Source of the DNA: a virus
Direction: 5' to 3' (one strand)
Length of the DNA: 30,995 nt
Virus record (IMG/VR): IMGVR_UViG_3300013286_000035
Coordinates: 1-30,995 of that record
The notes below the pieces were generated by a model. The model was given only the letters and a program-made list of their open reading frames with translations. It searched no databases and was not told the origin of the DNA. Below are positions 22,873-30,995 of the stretch, one piece after another. A program made the position numbers and the translations under genes. Position 1 is the first letter of the stretch; each line of letters opens with the position of its first letter.

Positions 22873-23201
22873 TATGTAATTTCCGATCCAAAAAGATTAA
22901 AACTTAAAGTTGAATTAGGCGTATATACTGTAACAACATCTGTTGTGGCAAGAGAAATTCCAATTGTTAAACTAATAGTATCAAGTGCGGGGATTACGTT
23001 ATCATAGACAATATAATGTTTTGCTGCTAAAGTTGCGCCGGCCGGCCTAACTGCAATTCTAAATGTGCTAGTAGATGTTGCTTGATTGCATATATTTAAT
23101 GTAGATGCAACTACACTTGTATTTGCCGGAACAGTATACAAATCTGTATTTGTTGTTGCCGCTGGATTAGATTGCCCTAAAATTTTATAAGAGATTGTCA
23201 T
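22872..23201 (-). CDS. Small virion protein, paralogue of the gene at 21559
   Basis: A 109-residue protein beginning MTISYKILGQSNPAATTNTD, with VASTLNICNQATSTSTFRIA and AGATLAAKHYIVYDNVIPAL, ending TLSFNLFGSEIT. It is related to the 114-residue protein at 21559. Proteins of this type are conserved in marine T4-like phages and I recall them as virion or tail-associated, without an assigned position. GGAG, ten bases upstream, overlaps the end of the large fibre gene. The pair flanks a glycine-rich adhesin. Confidence 0.75.
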   Translation of the reverse strand: MTISYKILGQSNPAATTNTDLYTVPANTSVVASTLNICNQATSTSTFRIAVRPAGATLAAKHYIVYDNVIPALDTISLTIGISLATTDVVTVYTPNSTLSFNLFGSEIT

Positions 23202-23207
23202 TTTAAT

Positions 23208-26200
23208 TTATGCTCCCATTAATAGGAATGAGCTAAGAATGTCCATTGATGTTGCGATTGTTGCCGGCGAATTTGCCGAATATCCAGTATATCTAATTTC
23301 AATATTTGCTACAGATGGCGGAGCAGATGTTAAAGTTAACATTTGTCCGTAAACCCCGTAGTCAACTCCCGGTATTTGTATTAAACCTTCAATTGAGACT
23401 ATAATTCCCGAATTTGTTGCATTTGCATTATTAAGATTATAATTTACATAACTTGAATTGCCGGCAATTATTTGACTACTAATATATCCGGGTTGGCCCG
23501 TCCCCGAAGCAGTTATGCCAGTTAACTTAGATCCATCGCCGTAGAAAGTAGTTGCAATAATATTTGAGGCGGAAATATTTGAACTATTAATAGTATTAGT
23601 AGTAAAATTATTTGCTGTTAGTGAGGCAGTTCTTACTTCCGAAAGTGCATTTAATGTACCTACTGTAATTACAAGTGCACTAGCTGGCCCACCAATAAAT
23701 GATGCCCCATTAACAAATAACGCAGACGCATTAACATTTGTTGCAGTAATATTACTACCAACAGTCAATGAATATGTAACAGCTGCATTTCCTGCACTTA
23801 AATTACTTGTAATTACATTTCCTGCAGAAATTGTAGATCCTTGGGAAGTTCCAGTTACAAATTCTGTACCATTAATAACTAGACCCGATGAAATTAAATT
23901 GCCACCAACGGTTAAATTACCAGTAACAGAATTTGATAATGTAGAAACTATGTTGGTCAATCCGGCACCATTACCAAAGAATCTACTAGCAGTTACATTA
24001 CTATTAAAATATACATTAGAGTAAAAGTTTGTATTACTTGAAAAAACATTTACATTTGAACTGGTATTAATATGAATATCGCTACCAGAAGAAAATACTG
24101 CGGTACCGCCTAATGATGACGAAACTCCTGCAGCAATAAGTGTATTAAGTGTAAGATTTCCAGTTGTAAGTATATTACCTGCAATAAGAGTGCCAGATAC
24201 ATTTGCATCACCAAAATTTATTATATTATTTGATCTAATTACATTCGCGTTTACATTACTAGCATTAATATTTCCTGCTGCAAGAATTGTAACAGTAGAT
24301 GTCCCAGATACGAATTCATTACCATTAATAATTAATGCATTTGCAATTATTGCACCGTTAGCAATTAAGTTACCGGATACTGCTAAATTGCCGGTTACGG
24401 AATTTGTTGATGTAACTATGCCAGTTAATGCAGCACCATTGCCAACAAAATATGTTGCCTTTATATTTCCAGTAACGAATACATTTGAATTTAAATTAAT
24501 ATTACTAGATGTAATATTTACGTTAGAATTGGAATTTATTGCTATATCTGACGCAGACGTTATAGCTGCAGAACCTAGACCTGAAGAAATAATACTATTG
24601 GCAATTATATTACTAGCATTAATATTGCCAGAATTTATTATAGTATTTGATCTAACTACGTTGGCATTTACGTTACCGGCATTGACATTTGCAGCTGCAA
24701 TAACCGTGCCAGTAGATATCACAGATACAAATTCAGTACCATTAATTATTAATCCATTTGCAACTAGGTTTCCTGTAGAAGTAATATTGCCAAAAATTAT
24801 TGCAGCATTGGCAATTATTGTTGCATTGGCAATTACGTTACCTGTTACCGTTAGATTGCCGTTGATATTGTTTATTGCGATTCCTGCACCACTAATGCCA
24901 GTTAATCGAGAACCATCTCCAACAAAATATGTTGCTTTTACATTTCCAGTAACGAATACATTTGAATTCAAATTAATATTACTGGATGTAATGTTTACAT
25001 TTGAATTTGTATTAATATAGATATCAGTTGCCGACGTTAGCGATGCAGTACCCACACCCGTAGAAACAAACGTGTTGGCTATTACATTACCCGAAACATT
25101 TAAGTTTCCTGTTATGGAATTAACTGATGTAACTATACCAGTTAATTTAGAACCGTCACCAACAAAATAATTTGCCTTAACATTGCCTGTAGTAAATACA
25201 TTTGAATTTAAATTAATATTACTAGATGTAATGTTTACATTTGAATTTGTATTAATATAGATATCAGTTGCCGACGTTAGAGATGCAGTACCTACACCCG
25301 TAGAAACAAAATTGTTAGCTATTACATTGCCCGCAACATTTAAATTGCCTGCTATAATTCCTGCATTAGCAATTAAAGTTGCATTGGCAATTACGTTGCC
25401 GGTTACTGTTAAATTGCCACTAACATTGTTTATTGCAATTCCTGCACCACTAATGCCAGTTAATTTAGAACCGTCACCATAGAAAGCAGTTGCAATTACG
25501 TTGCCGGATACGTTTGCGTTTCCTGTAGCAAATAAAACATTTGCATTAAAAATTACATTTCCTGCAGATATAGATAAATTGGCGGTAGATGATATAACTG
25601 CTGCGCCAGGGCCGCCACTTATTATATTGCCGGCAGTAACATTACCAGTAGTAATAAATGCATTGGCAATTATTGTTGCATTAGCAATTACGTTACCAGT
25701 TACAGTTAAATTCCCTGTAATTGAATTGATTGATGTAACTATACCAGTTAATTTAGATCCGTCACCAACAAAATATGTCGCTTTTATATTTCCAGTAACA
25801 AATACATTTGAATTTAAATTAATATTACTAGATGTAATGTTTACATTTGAATTTGTATTAATGTAAAGATCGGATGTTCCAGATAATACCGTTACACCGG
25901 TACCTGTAGAAACAAAATTGTTAGCTATTACATTACCAGTAGTAATAAATGCATTGGCAATTATTGTTGCATTAGCAATTACGTTACCAGTTACGGTTAG
26001 ATTACCAGTAACAGAATTTACAGATGTAACTATACCAGTTAATTTAGAACCGTCACCAACAAAATAATTTGCCTTTATATTTCCAGTAACAAATACATTT
26101 GAATTTAAATTAATATTACTAGAAACAATGTTTACATTTGAATTTGTATTAATGTAAAGATCGGATGTTCCAGATAATACCGCTACACCGGTACCTGTAG

Positions 26201-26849
26201 AAACAAAATTGTTAGCTATTACATTACCAGCAATATTTAAATTGCTTGCTATAATTCCTGCATTGGCAATTACGTTGCCGGTTACAGTTAGATTACCAGT
26301 AACAGAATTTACAGATGTAACTATGCCAGTTAATTTAGATCCGTCACCATAGAAAGCATTTGCAATTACATTTCCGGATACATTTAAATTGCCGGTTACA
26401 GAATTTATAGCAACATTAGTTAAACCATACCCATTGCCGGAAAAATATCCAGATGCTGTTACGACATTTGCGGTTAAATTGCCGTAGAAAGAAGCTGTGC
26501 CGTAGAAAGTTGCGTTTCCATCTACTCTTAAATTATTGAATTGTACATTTGCGGTAGTTGCAACATTTTGTCCAATTGATATAACACCTGTAGTATTACT
26601 ATAAGATACGCCTGTTCCACCAGATATCGCCGCTCTTGAGCGTGCGTTGGTATAATATAAATTCGATGCAGATTCAATTACGTTAGATGTGTTTAGGCCT
26701 AAAACATTAGCCGCAAGGATGTTTCCAGAAACTAAACCAGAACCTCCACCCGAGGTAATAAAGGTTACGTTCCCAGAACTAATTCCAAGGAATTGTCCTT
26801 CAGAACCTCCTGTAGGACTAATTAAGCTGACATCTATTCTACGCGTCAT
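23208..26849 (-). CDS. Very long repetitive tail-fibre protein
   Basis: A 1213-residue protein. The N-terminus (MTRRIDVSLISPTGGSEGQF) is a fibre-type opening and the body is built of Asn/Val/Gly/Ile-rich repeats. The recurring modules are YFVGDGSKLTGIVTS, SVTGNLTVTGNVIANA and SSNINLNSNVFVTGNI. About six copies of an 80-110-residue composite repeat can be followed. The FYGDGSKLTGI motif is common in fibres of marine T4-like phages and such repeats probably form elongated beta-helical shafts. The C-terminal 110 residues are different (QPGYISSQIIAGNSSYVNYN onward) and may be the tip. A perfect late-promoter octamer and an AGG site precede the ATG. Confidence 0.8.
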   Translation of the reverse strand: MTRRIDVSLISPTGGSEGQFLGISSGNVTFITSGGGSGLVSGNILAANVLGLNTSNVIESASNLYYTNARSRAAISGGTGVSYSNTTGVISIGQNVATTANVQFNNLRVDGNATFYGTASFYGNLTANVVTASGYFSGNGYGLTNVAINSVTGNLNVSGNVIANAFYGDGSKLTGIVTSVNSVTGNLTVTGNVIANAGIIASNLNIAGNVIANNFVSTGTGVAVLSGTSDLYINTNSNVNIVSSNINLNSNVFVTGNIKANYFVGDGSKLTGIVTSVNSVTGNLTVTGNVIANATIIANAFITTGNVIANNFVSTGTGVTVLSGTSDLYINTNSNVNITSSNINLNSNVFVTGNIKATYFVGDGSKLTGIVTSINSITGNLTVTGNVIANATIIANAFITTGNVTAGNIISGGPGAAVISSTANLSISAGNVIFNANVLFATGNANVSGNVIATAFYGDGSKLTGISGAGIAINNVSGNLTVTGNVIANATLIANAGIIAGNLNVAGNVIANNFVSTGVGTASLTSATDIYINTNSNVNITSSNINLNSNVFTTGNVKANYFVGDGSKLTGIVTSVNSITGNLNVSGNVIANTFVSTGVGTASLTSATDIYINTNSNVNITSSNINLNSNVFVTGNVKATYFVGDGSRLTGISGAGIAINNINGNLTVTGNVIANATIIANAAIIFGNITSTGNLVANGLIINGTEFVSVISTGTVIAAANVNAGNVNANVVRSNTIINSGNINASNIIANSIISSGLGSAAITSASDIAINSNSNVNITSSNINLNSNVFVTGNIKATYFVGNGAALTGIVTSTNSVTGNLAVSGNLIANGAIIANALIINGNEFVSGTSTVTILAAGNINASNVNANVIRSNNIINFGDANVSGTLIAGNILTTGNLTLNTLIAAGVSSSLGGTAVFSSGSDIHINTSSNVNVFSSNTNFYSNVYFNSNVTASRFFGNGAGLTNIVSTLSNSVTGNLTVGGNLISSGLVINGTEFVTGTSQGSTISAGNVITSNLSAGNAAVTYSLTVGSNITATNVNASALFVNGASFIGGPASALVITVGTLNALSEVRTASLTANNFTTNTINSSNISASNIIATTFYGDGSKLTGITASGTGQPGYISSQIIAGNSSYVNYNLNNANATNSGIIVSIEGLIQIPGVDYGVYGQMLTLTSAPPSVANIEIRYTGYSANSPATIATSMDILSSFLLMGA
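24440..26230. repeat. DNA-level tandem repeats in the long fibre gene
   Basis: A block of about 110-150 bases coding for the SSNINLNSNVFVTGN and YINTNSNVNI segments recurs near 24450, 24930, 25170, 25770 and 26070 with very few substitutions, and in divergent form near 24000. Linkers between them, such as the ANATIIANA segment, are also repeated. Two neighbouring units, 25640-25930 and 25930-26230, are nearly identical over several hundred bases. Copy-number change by recombination is expected. Confidence 0.8.
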
Positions 26850-26875
26850 TTCTTGACCTTTTATTGTTATCTACT

Positions 26876-26883
26876 TATTTATA
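26876..26883 (-). promoter_or_regulatory. T4-type late promoter octamer TATAAATA
   Basis: A perfect octamer on the minus strand, in the 62-base gap between the LamG-like gene and the long fibre gene, 26 bases upstream of the fibre ATG. A transcript would start about 20 bases before the ATG and include the AAAGG ribosome binding site. It would transcribe the fibre and structural genes down to about 15200. Confidence 0.7.
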
Positions 26884-26911
26884 TGTCATCAAAAATGGGC
26901 AATTTAGAATG

Positions 26912-29900
26912 TTATTGAGTCGGAATCGAGTATCCGATAGTTCCAGAACCTGAAGTGAATCTATAAACTTTATAACCCGCACGTGAAGTTGTATTTGGTG
27001 CAGGTGTAACATTTGCAGTAGCTGATACACCATTAACAACCAAACCAGCGGAAAAATAAATAATGCTTGGATATTCTTTAGGATAAGCAATAACAACTAT
27101 ACCAGAACCTCCGGCAGCACCAGGTATGTAAACATCTTGTGATGCGCCGCCACCGCCGCCACCGCCGGTGTTTACATTACCCGAAGTGGGCATTAAGGTG
27201 AATACATATGCTCCGTTTCCGCCCCCGCCAGCTCCACCTAGACCCGGAGAAGAATCTGCTCCTCCGCCCCCACCACCTGCGTATGTAACTACTGTTCCGG
27301 TGATAGATGATGAAATACCAGCACCACCAGTTCCTATGAGAGTATTACCTGCTACCAATGCGCCGCCCCCGCCGCCACCTTGAAAAGGACTACTAGGATT
27401 ACCTGTAGCACCCGAGTTTCCTTGCCCAACTGTACCAGTTCCGCCGACAGTCGGTCCAGAGGGGCCTCCGCCGCCACCCGATCCGCCGCTTGCGCCGGCC
27501 AAAGCTGGCCCAGTTTTGCCGCCTCCTGCTCCCCCACCAATTGCTATAATTGGATTAATATTTGCAACAGTAATAGAAGAATTAGAACCGTTGTTGTTTG
27601 TTTCTCCACCTGTACCTACTGTTATAGAATATACGCCACTAATACCTATATTTATTAAGCCAGTTAATACACCGCCTGCACCGCCACCCCCTCCATTGTT
27701 TGTGCCGGCAGCTCCGGATCCGCCTCCCCCTCCACCGGCTACAATTAAATATTGTATAGGTATCGAAGACGCAGTAGATAAAGGCGATAATGTATTTGCA
27801 GATACAGAAACTGGCACATTTACACGATTGTATTGTAGACTACTATCTAATAATGCAAGGCCTCCGGTATTCAACAATAAACTAGTATTGCCTGCAGGTA
27901 TTGCTGCAGATAAAGAACCATATACGTTTGCAGATTGTACCGCGGGTAAATTTATACTTGGAGGTACAAAATTATTAGTATATACGGCAAGACCTTTAAC
28001 CACTCTCATATTAGAAATATGTCCATTTAACCAAGATGATGTACCTGTATCTCCGCCTATTAAAGCGGTGCCTTGTGTAAACGAGCCACTAAATGCAACA
28101 CCGGTACCACGTATACCGTCCACAAAAACATATGTCATACCAGATTGTCTAACGGCCGCAACATGGATCCAAGAATTGGTAGTCAAATCAAATGGGCTAG
28201 TAGCATAAACTGTTGTTGCATCGGTTATGGCAAGTTGACCACTGCTTCTAAAGTTGAAATAAAAATTGCCCGCATATAAAATTGGTGGAGTATTTGATGG
28301 TATTGCTTTTAAATATACCCATGCCTCAACAGTAAAATCGCCTGTATCAAATGCTAATAATGGAGTAGATGGTATTGATAGATACTGAGAAGATCCATTA
28401 AAATATAAGCTACCATTAGTATAGAATGGTTGATATACTGTATTTGCTGTTACATAACCAGCCGTATTTGTTATTGAATTATATTGAGGACTACTATCTA
28501 ATAATGCAAGTCCTCCAGTATTCATTAATAAAACAGTATTACCGGAAGGTATTGCTGCAGATGGAGAACCATATACGCTGTCTGATTGTGTCGAAGGTAA
28601 AATGTTTATAGAAGGAATAAAATTTGCAGTGTAAACTGCGGTGCCTTTTACGACTCTTAAATTTGTGATATACCCATTCCAATAATATTGAGCACCCTGT
28701 GATCCTATAGTAGTACTACCGGTAGTTAAATCATATGCCGTTGAAAGAGTCTGGGTTGCTCCTGCTTGAACACCATTTATAAAGAACTTCATTGCAGTAC
28801 CGCTTCTGGTTAACGCAATATGTTGCCAGACATTTGGTGTTTTTGTACCTGCGAGTTGATAATCCCATGCAACGGCGGTTCTACCCCAACCATATCCAGT
28901 TGTTTTCCAGCCAAAAAATAATCCTCCAGAACCACTTGATGATATAACAAACATATCTGCACCAACGGTAGTAGGATATACCCATGACTCAATAGTAAAA
29001 TCACCTGTGCCTAAATTTAAATTAGTATTGTTGGGAACAACAGTTAAATAACTAGCACCATTAAAATATAGACTACCATTAGTGTAGAATGGATTAATTG
29101 AACTTCTACCCGGTAAACCGGCAACAGATAATACTCTATTATTTGCAGAATAATCTTGTCTATAGAATGGCTCATTATAAGTATTCATCGACAAAATAGT
29201 ATTTGCTAAAGGTATTGCCGAAGATAAAGAACCATATACGTTTGCAGATTGTGTTGGTAATAATGGTTGATTTGGTGGAATAAAATTAGCATTATATAAA
29301 GCAGTTCCTTTTACAATGCGAAAGTTGGAAATATATCCACTAAAATAATTAGGTCCGTTATTATAATTTCCAATCCATAATGGACCGCCAGAGGCCGAAC
29401 CGCCTCCTGCAAAGGAACCTTCTATACTGCCATTTAAAAATAATCTTGTGTTGGTGCCATCATAAACGAGTGCTACATGATACCATGCATTTGCTGTAAG
29501 TGTACTGCCTGCTGTTATTTGAACACCAACAAAACTCATATCAACCGCTAATTTGCCAGCACCTATTGCTAAACCTAAGAATCCACTATTAAGTTCTGCC
29601 CAAACATATCCAGAATTTATATTTGTCGGATAAATCCAGGCTTCCCAAGTAAATACACCATTTTGATCAAATGCCGTATTTGATGCCAGCGATAAATATT
29701 GATTCGTGCCATTAAAACTTAAACTACCGCCAGTACTAATTGGAGAAAGTGCATTATATGCAACTCCATTATTATTAGTAAAAGTAAAATTATTTGTACT
29801 ACTATCAGTTAAATATGCGTCAGGCGACGCAGTGGCTAATAATAATGTCGTATTTGTAATTGCCGTTAATGCGGTCGTTGGAGTATCAAATCCTTTTCTA

Positions 29901-30454
29901 TAAACAGTGACACCTTTCACCAATCTTGGATTACTAATATATCCTTGAAAAAAGTCATAAGCAGTTCCAGAAGATTGTGTTCCTATAGTAAAATCTGCAC
30001 CACTATCACCGAAGCTAGAATTATTAAGTGAGCTAAGATGTACGCCATTGAGATAACAATGTGCTGCACTAGAATTTCGAACTAATGCAACGTGATACCA
30101 AGTATTGGCTGTGATTGGATAATTACTTGCATCGAAAAAAGCACCCCCAGCACCACCATCTCCAAACATCCATCTTACAACTCCAGTAGGTTCAACTAGA
30201 TATATACCATACGAAGAATTTGTAGAATTTTCAGACCACCCCTTATTAATTAAAGGCAATCTACCTTTGGTTAAATTTGTAGAATAGAACCAGAATTCAA
30301 GAGTAAAATCTAAATTATTTGTTGCAAGATTAAAATCGGTTGATGAAGAATAAAGGTAATCTGACTTACCATTGAAATAGATGCTACCATTTTCTACAGG
30401 AACTGCCGTGGCAGATATCGCGCCGACGATGTTTAAATTATTGAAAGTAAGCAT
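26912..30454 (-). CDS. Fibre protein with four LamG-like domains and a glycine-rich tip
   Basis: An 1180-residue protein. Four concanavalin A/LamG-like domains lie at about 20-212, 240-400, 458-620 and 682-845. Each opens with SxYFNGxSxYLx or a variant, then has FTxExWxYP and WxHVAxVR, and ends with the FxGYISNxRxVKGxxxY motif, the mark of LamG_3-like carbohydrate-binding sandwiches. Repeated connectors (SANVYGSLSAAIP, then NTGGLALLDSS) join them. From about 900 a glycine-rich domain starts at QYLIVAGGGGGG and ends YKVYRFTSGSGTIGY. Fourfold lectin domains plus a glycine tip indicate glycan-directed host binding, by inference. No strong ribosome binding site is visible. The last bases share a 15-mer with the gene at 3267. 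Confidence 0.85.
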   Translation of the reverse strand: MLTFNNLNIVGAISATAVPVENGSIYFNGKSDYLYSSSTDFNLATNNLDFTLEFWFYSTNLTKGRLPLINKGWSENSTNSSYGIYLVEPTGVVRWMFGDGGAGGAFFDASNYPITANTWYHVALVRNSSAAHCYLNGVHLSSLNNSSFGDSGADFTIGTQSSGTAYDFFQGYISNPRLVKGVTVYRKGFDTPTTALTAITNTTLLLATASPDAYLTDSSTNNFTFTNNNGVAYNALSPISTGGSLSFNGTNQYLSLASNTAFDQNGVFTWEAWIYPTNINSGYVWAELNSGFLGLAIGAGKLAVDMSFVGVQITAGSTLTANAWYHVALVYDGTNTRLFLNGSIEGSFAGGGSASGGPLWIGNYNNGPNYFSGYISNFRIVKGTALYNANFIPPNQPLLPTQSANVYGSLSSAIPLANTILSMNTYNEPFYRQDYSANNRVLSVAGLPGRSSINPFYTNGSLYFNGASYLTVVPNNTNLNLGTGDFTIESWVYPTTVGADMFVISSSGSGGLFFGWKTTGYGWGRTAVAWDYQLAGTKTPNVWQHIALTRSGTAMKFFINGVQAGATQTLSTAYDLTTGSTTIGSQGAQYYWNGYITNLRVVKGTAVYTANFIPSINILPSTQSDSVYGSPSAAIPSGNTVLLMNTGGLALLDSSPQYNSITNTAGYVTANTVYQPFYTNGSLYFNGSSQYLSIPSTPLLAFDTGDFTVEAWVYLKAIPSNTPPILYAGNFYFNFRSSGQLAITDATTVYATSPFDLTTNSWIHVAAVRQSGMTYVFVDGIRGTGVAFSGSFTQGTALIGGDTGTSSWLNGHISNMRVVKGLAVYTNNFVPPSINLPAVQSANVYGSLSAAIPAGNTSLLLNTGGLALLDSSLQYNRVNVPVSVSANTLSPLSTASSIPIQYLIVAGGGGGGSGAAGTNNGGGGGAGGVLTGLINIGISGVYSITVGTGGETNNNGSNSSITVANINPIIAIGGGAGGGKTGPALAGASGGSGGGGGPSGPTVGGTGTVGQGNSGATGNPSSPFQGGGGGGALVAGNTLIGTGGAGISSSITGTVVTYAGGGGGGADSSPGLGGAGGGGNGAYVFTLMPTSGNVNTGGGGGGGASQDVYIPGAAGGSGIVVIAYPKEYPSIIYFSAGLVVNGVSATANVTPAPNTTSRAGYKVYRFTSGSGTIGYSIPTQ

Positions 30455-30466
30455 TTTAGAATATGT

Positions 30467-30928
30467 TTAAATTAACGTCCAATCGGCAACTTCTTTATTC
30501 CATTCATATAATTTACCATCTAATGGATATGGTTTATCTGCCACATCTATACTCATATCCTCTAATTTTTTACGTCTTTCCCAGTATTCTGGATGAACAT
30601 CATTAATAAAATATGGCAATGATGTTTCTGGTATTATGTCAGATACTTCTCCGTCAATATCTCTTATAGCAAAAACACAGTACCAAATCACATCGTCTGT
30701 TATTGCTTTAAATTTATGCGGGCGTTCTTTTTTAATAACAATAAATGTGGGCGCGGTAAAAATTCTAGGAGGATTGCCTTCTACTTCAACCTCAACTGTA
30801 CCACTTACAAGTAAACTAACATGGTCAAACAAATGATAATGCCCCGACGTTTCATCCCCTGCATTTTGCAATTCATTTTGTCTTACCCATATATTACCAA
30901 AATATCCTAAATCATGTCTTTTTTTCAT
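30467..30928 (-). CDS. Cupin-fold protein
   Basis: I start at the ATG at 30928, preceded at good spacing by AGGATAAG; a longer frame to 30988 begins with GTG and overlaps the upstream gene. The 153-residue product has a cupin-like core: GHYHLFDHVSLLVSGTVEVE with two His ligands, then PPRIFTAPTFIVIKKERPHK with a further His. The C-terminal part is acidic and ends DGKLYEWNKEVADWTLI. Cupins in phages are often oxygenases or sugar or sugar-nucleotide modifying enzymes; substrate unknown. Its tail resembles the end of the partial gene at the window edge, suggesting a shared terminal module. Confidence 0.7.
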   Translation of the reverse strand: MKKRHDLGYFGNIWVRQNELQNAGDETSGHYHLFDHVSLLVSGTVEVEVEGNPPRIFTAPTFIVIKKERPHKFKAITDDVIWYCVFAIRDIDGEVSDIIPETSLPYFINDVHPEYWERRKKLEDMSIDVADKPYPLDGKLYEWNKEVADWTLI

Positions 30929-30930
30929 AC

Positions 30931-30995
30931 TTATCCTAAAATTACAACATTTGGCATTTCTACCCAATCTGTGATGTCTTCGTCCCACGCATATA
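30931..30995 (-). CDS. C-terminal end of a gene cut by the window edge
   Basis: The minus-strand frame is open from the window edge and ends at a TAA that overlaps the spacer before the cupin ATG. The visible residues are YAWDEDITDWVEMPNVVILG. The Y-x-W-x(6)-W pattern matches the last residues of the downstream cupin protein (LYEWNKEVADWTLI). Only about 20 residues are available, so the protein type is unknown. Confidence 0.6.
   Translation of the reverse strand, partial: YAWDEDITDWVEMPNVVILG

Noticed and set aside
24190-25020. Long plus-strand open frame (276 codons) opposite the repetitive fibre gene
   Set aside because: It is antisense to a repeat-rich coding region; its Leu/Ile/Pro composition is the mirror of Asn/Val/Gly codons, and similar antisense frames occur opposite every repetitive fibre gene here.
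23208-26849. Direct repeats suggestive of a CRISPR array
   Set aside because: The repeats are in-frame coding repeats of a fibre protein, differ in length and lack unique spacers of uniform size.
27516-28208. Plus-strand open frame (230 codons) opposite the glycine-rich and LamG-like gene
   Set aside because: The proline runs are the antisense of poly-glycine codons. It has no ribosome binding site and does not fit the operon direction.
15200-30454. Possible diversity-generating retroelement acting on the fibres
   Set aside because: No reverse transcriptase, template repeat or adenine-targeted variable repeat was found; variation here looks like repeat recombination.
1-30995. tRNA genes, insertion sequences and integrase attachment sites
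   Set aside because: Nearly all bases are assigned to coding genes. No cloverleaf-like gap, transposase or integrase was seen; a tRNAscan run would be needed for a formal negative.

Overview
The window is a densely coded, AT-rich segment of a T4-like myovirus, probably from an aquatic environment. It has almost no intergenic space, many ATGA start/stop overlaps and no bacterial housekeeping genes. The T4-type hallmarks are a gp61-like DNA primase, class I ribonucleotide reductase (NrdA/NrdB), dCMP deaminase, a MazG-type nucleotide pyrophosphohydrolase, two perfect TATAAATA octamers (the T4-type late promoter) and several virion proteins resembling those of marine T4-like phages. A putative two-component spanin (inner-membrane coiled coil plus lipoprotein) points to a Gram-negative host. 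The sequence does not identify the host further. All functional calls come from motif reading and recall of protein families; no search was run.

Layout. (1) 1-2966, plus strand: a run of overlapping small unknown phage genes ending in a HAD-family 5'(3')-deoxyribonucleotidase and a tiny membrane-peptide ORF. (2) 2911-3231: a small unknown gene at the convergence point; from here everything is on the minus strand. (3) 3267-7058: a first adhesin block, read from high to low coordinates: GIY-YIG-like nuclease, a five-repeat Calx-beta-like fibre protein, a glutamine-amidotransferase-like enzyme and a glycine-rich adhesin. (4) 7085-13598: nucleotide metabolism, replication and lysis: three small zinc-binding proteins, a cytidylyltransferase, dCMP deaminase, NrdB, NrdA, the spanin pair, a MazG-type pyrophosphohydrolase and the primase. 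(5) 13648-15195: two small membrane proteins and two conserved T4-like proteins. (6) 15200-30995: a 15.8 kb tail-fibre and structural block with three more glycine-rich proteins, a 1213-residue repetitive fibre, a 1004-residue conserved structural protein, a four-fold LamG-like protein, and a cupin protein beside a gene cut by the window edge.

How the parts fit. Blocks 1 and 4 supply deoxynucleotides (RNR, dCMP deaminase, pyrophosphohydrolase, nucleotidase) to the replication machinery, represented here by the primase. Blocks 3 and 6 appear to be a large modular receptor-binding repertoire made of glycine-rich, LamG-like, Calx-beta-like and Asn/Val-rich repeat modules. DNA-level repeats within and between these genes suggest they are reshaped by recombination.

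The most notable non-coding signals are: a sigma70-like promoter whose predicted start lies inside an inverted repeat that covers the primase ribosome binding site; a perfect 10-bp GC-rich terminator-like hairpin facing the opposite way inside a zinc-finger gene; and TATAAATA octamers upstream of the nuclease gene and the long repetitive fibre. No tRNA, CRISPR array, transposon or reverse transcriptase was seen, and no gene-free stretch exceeds 300 bases.
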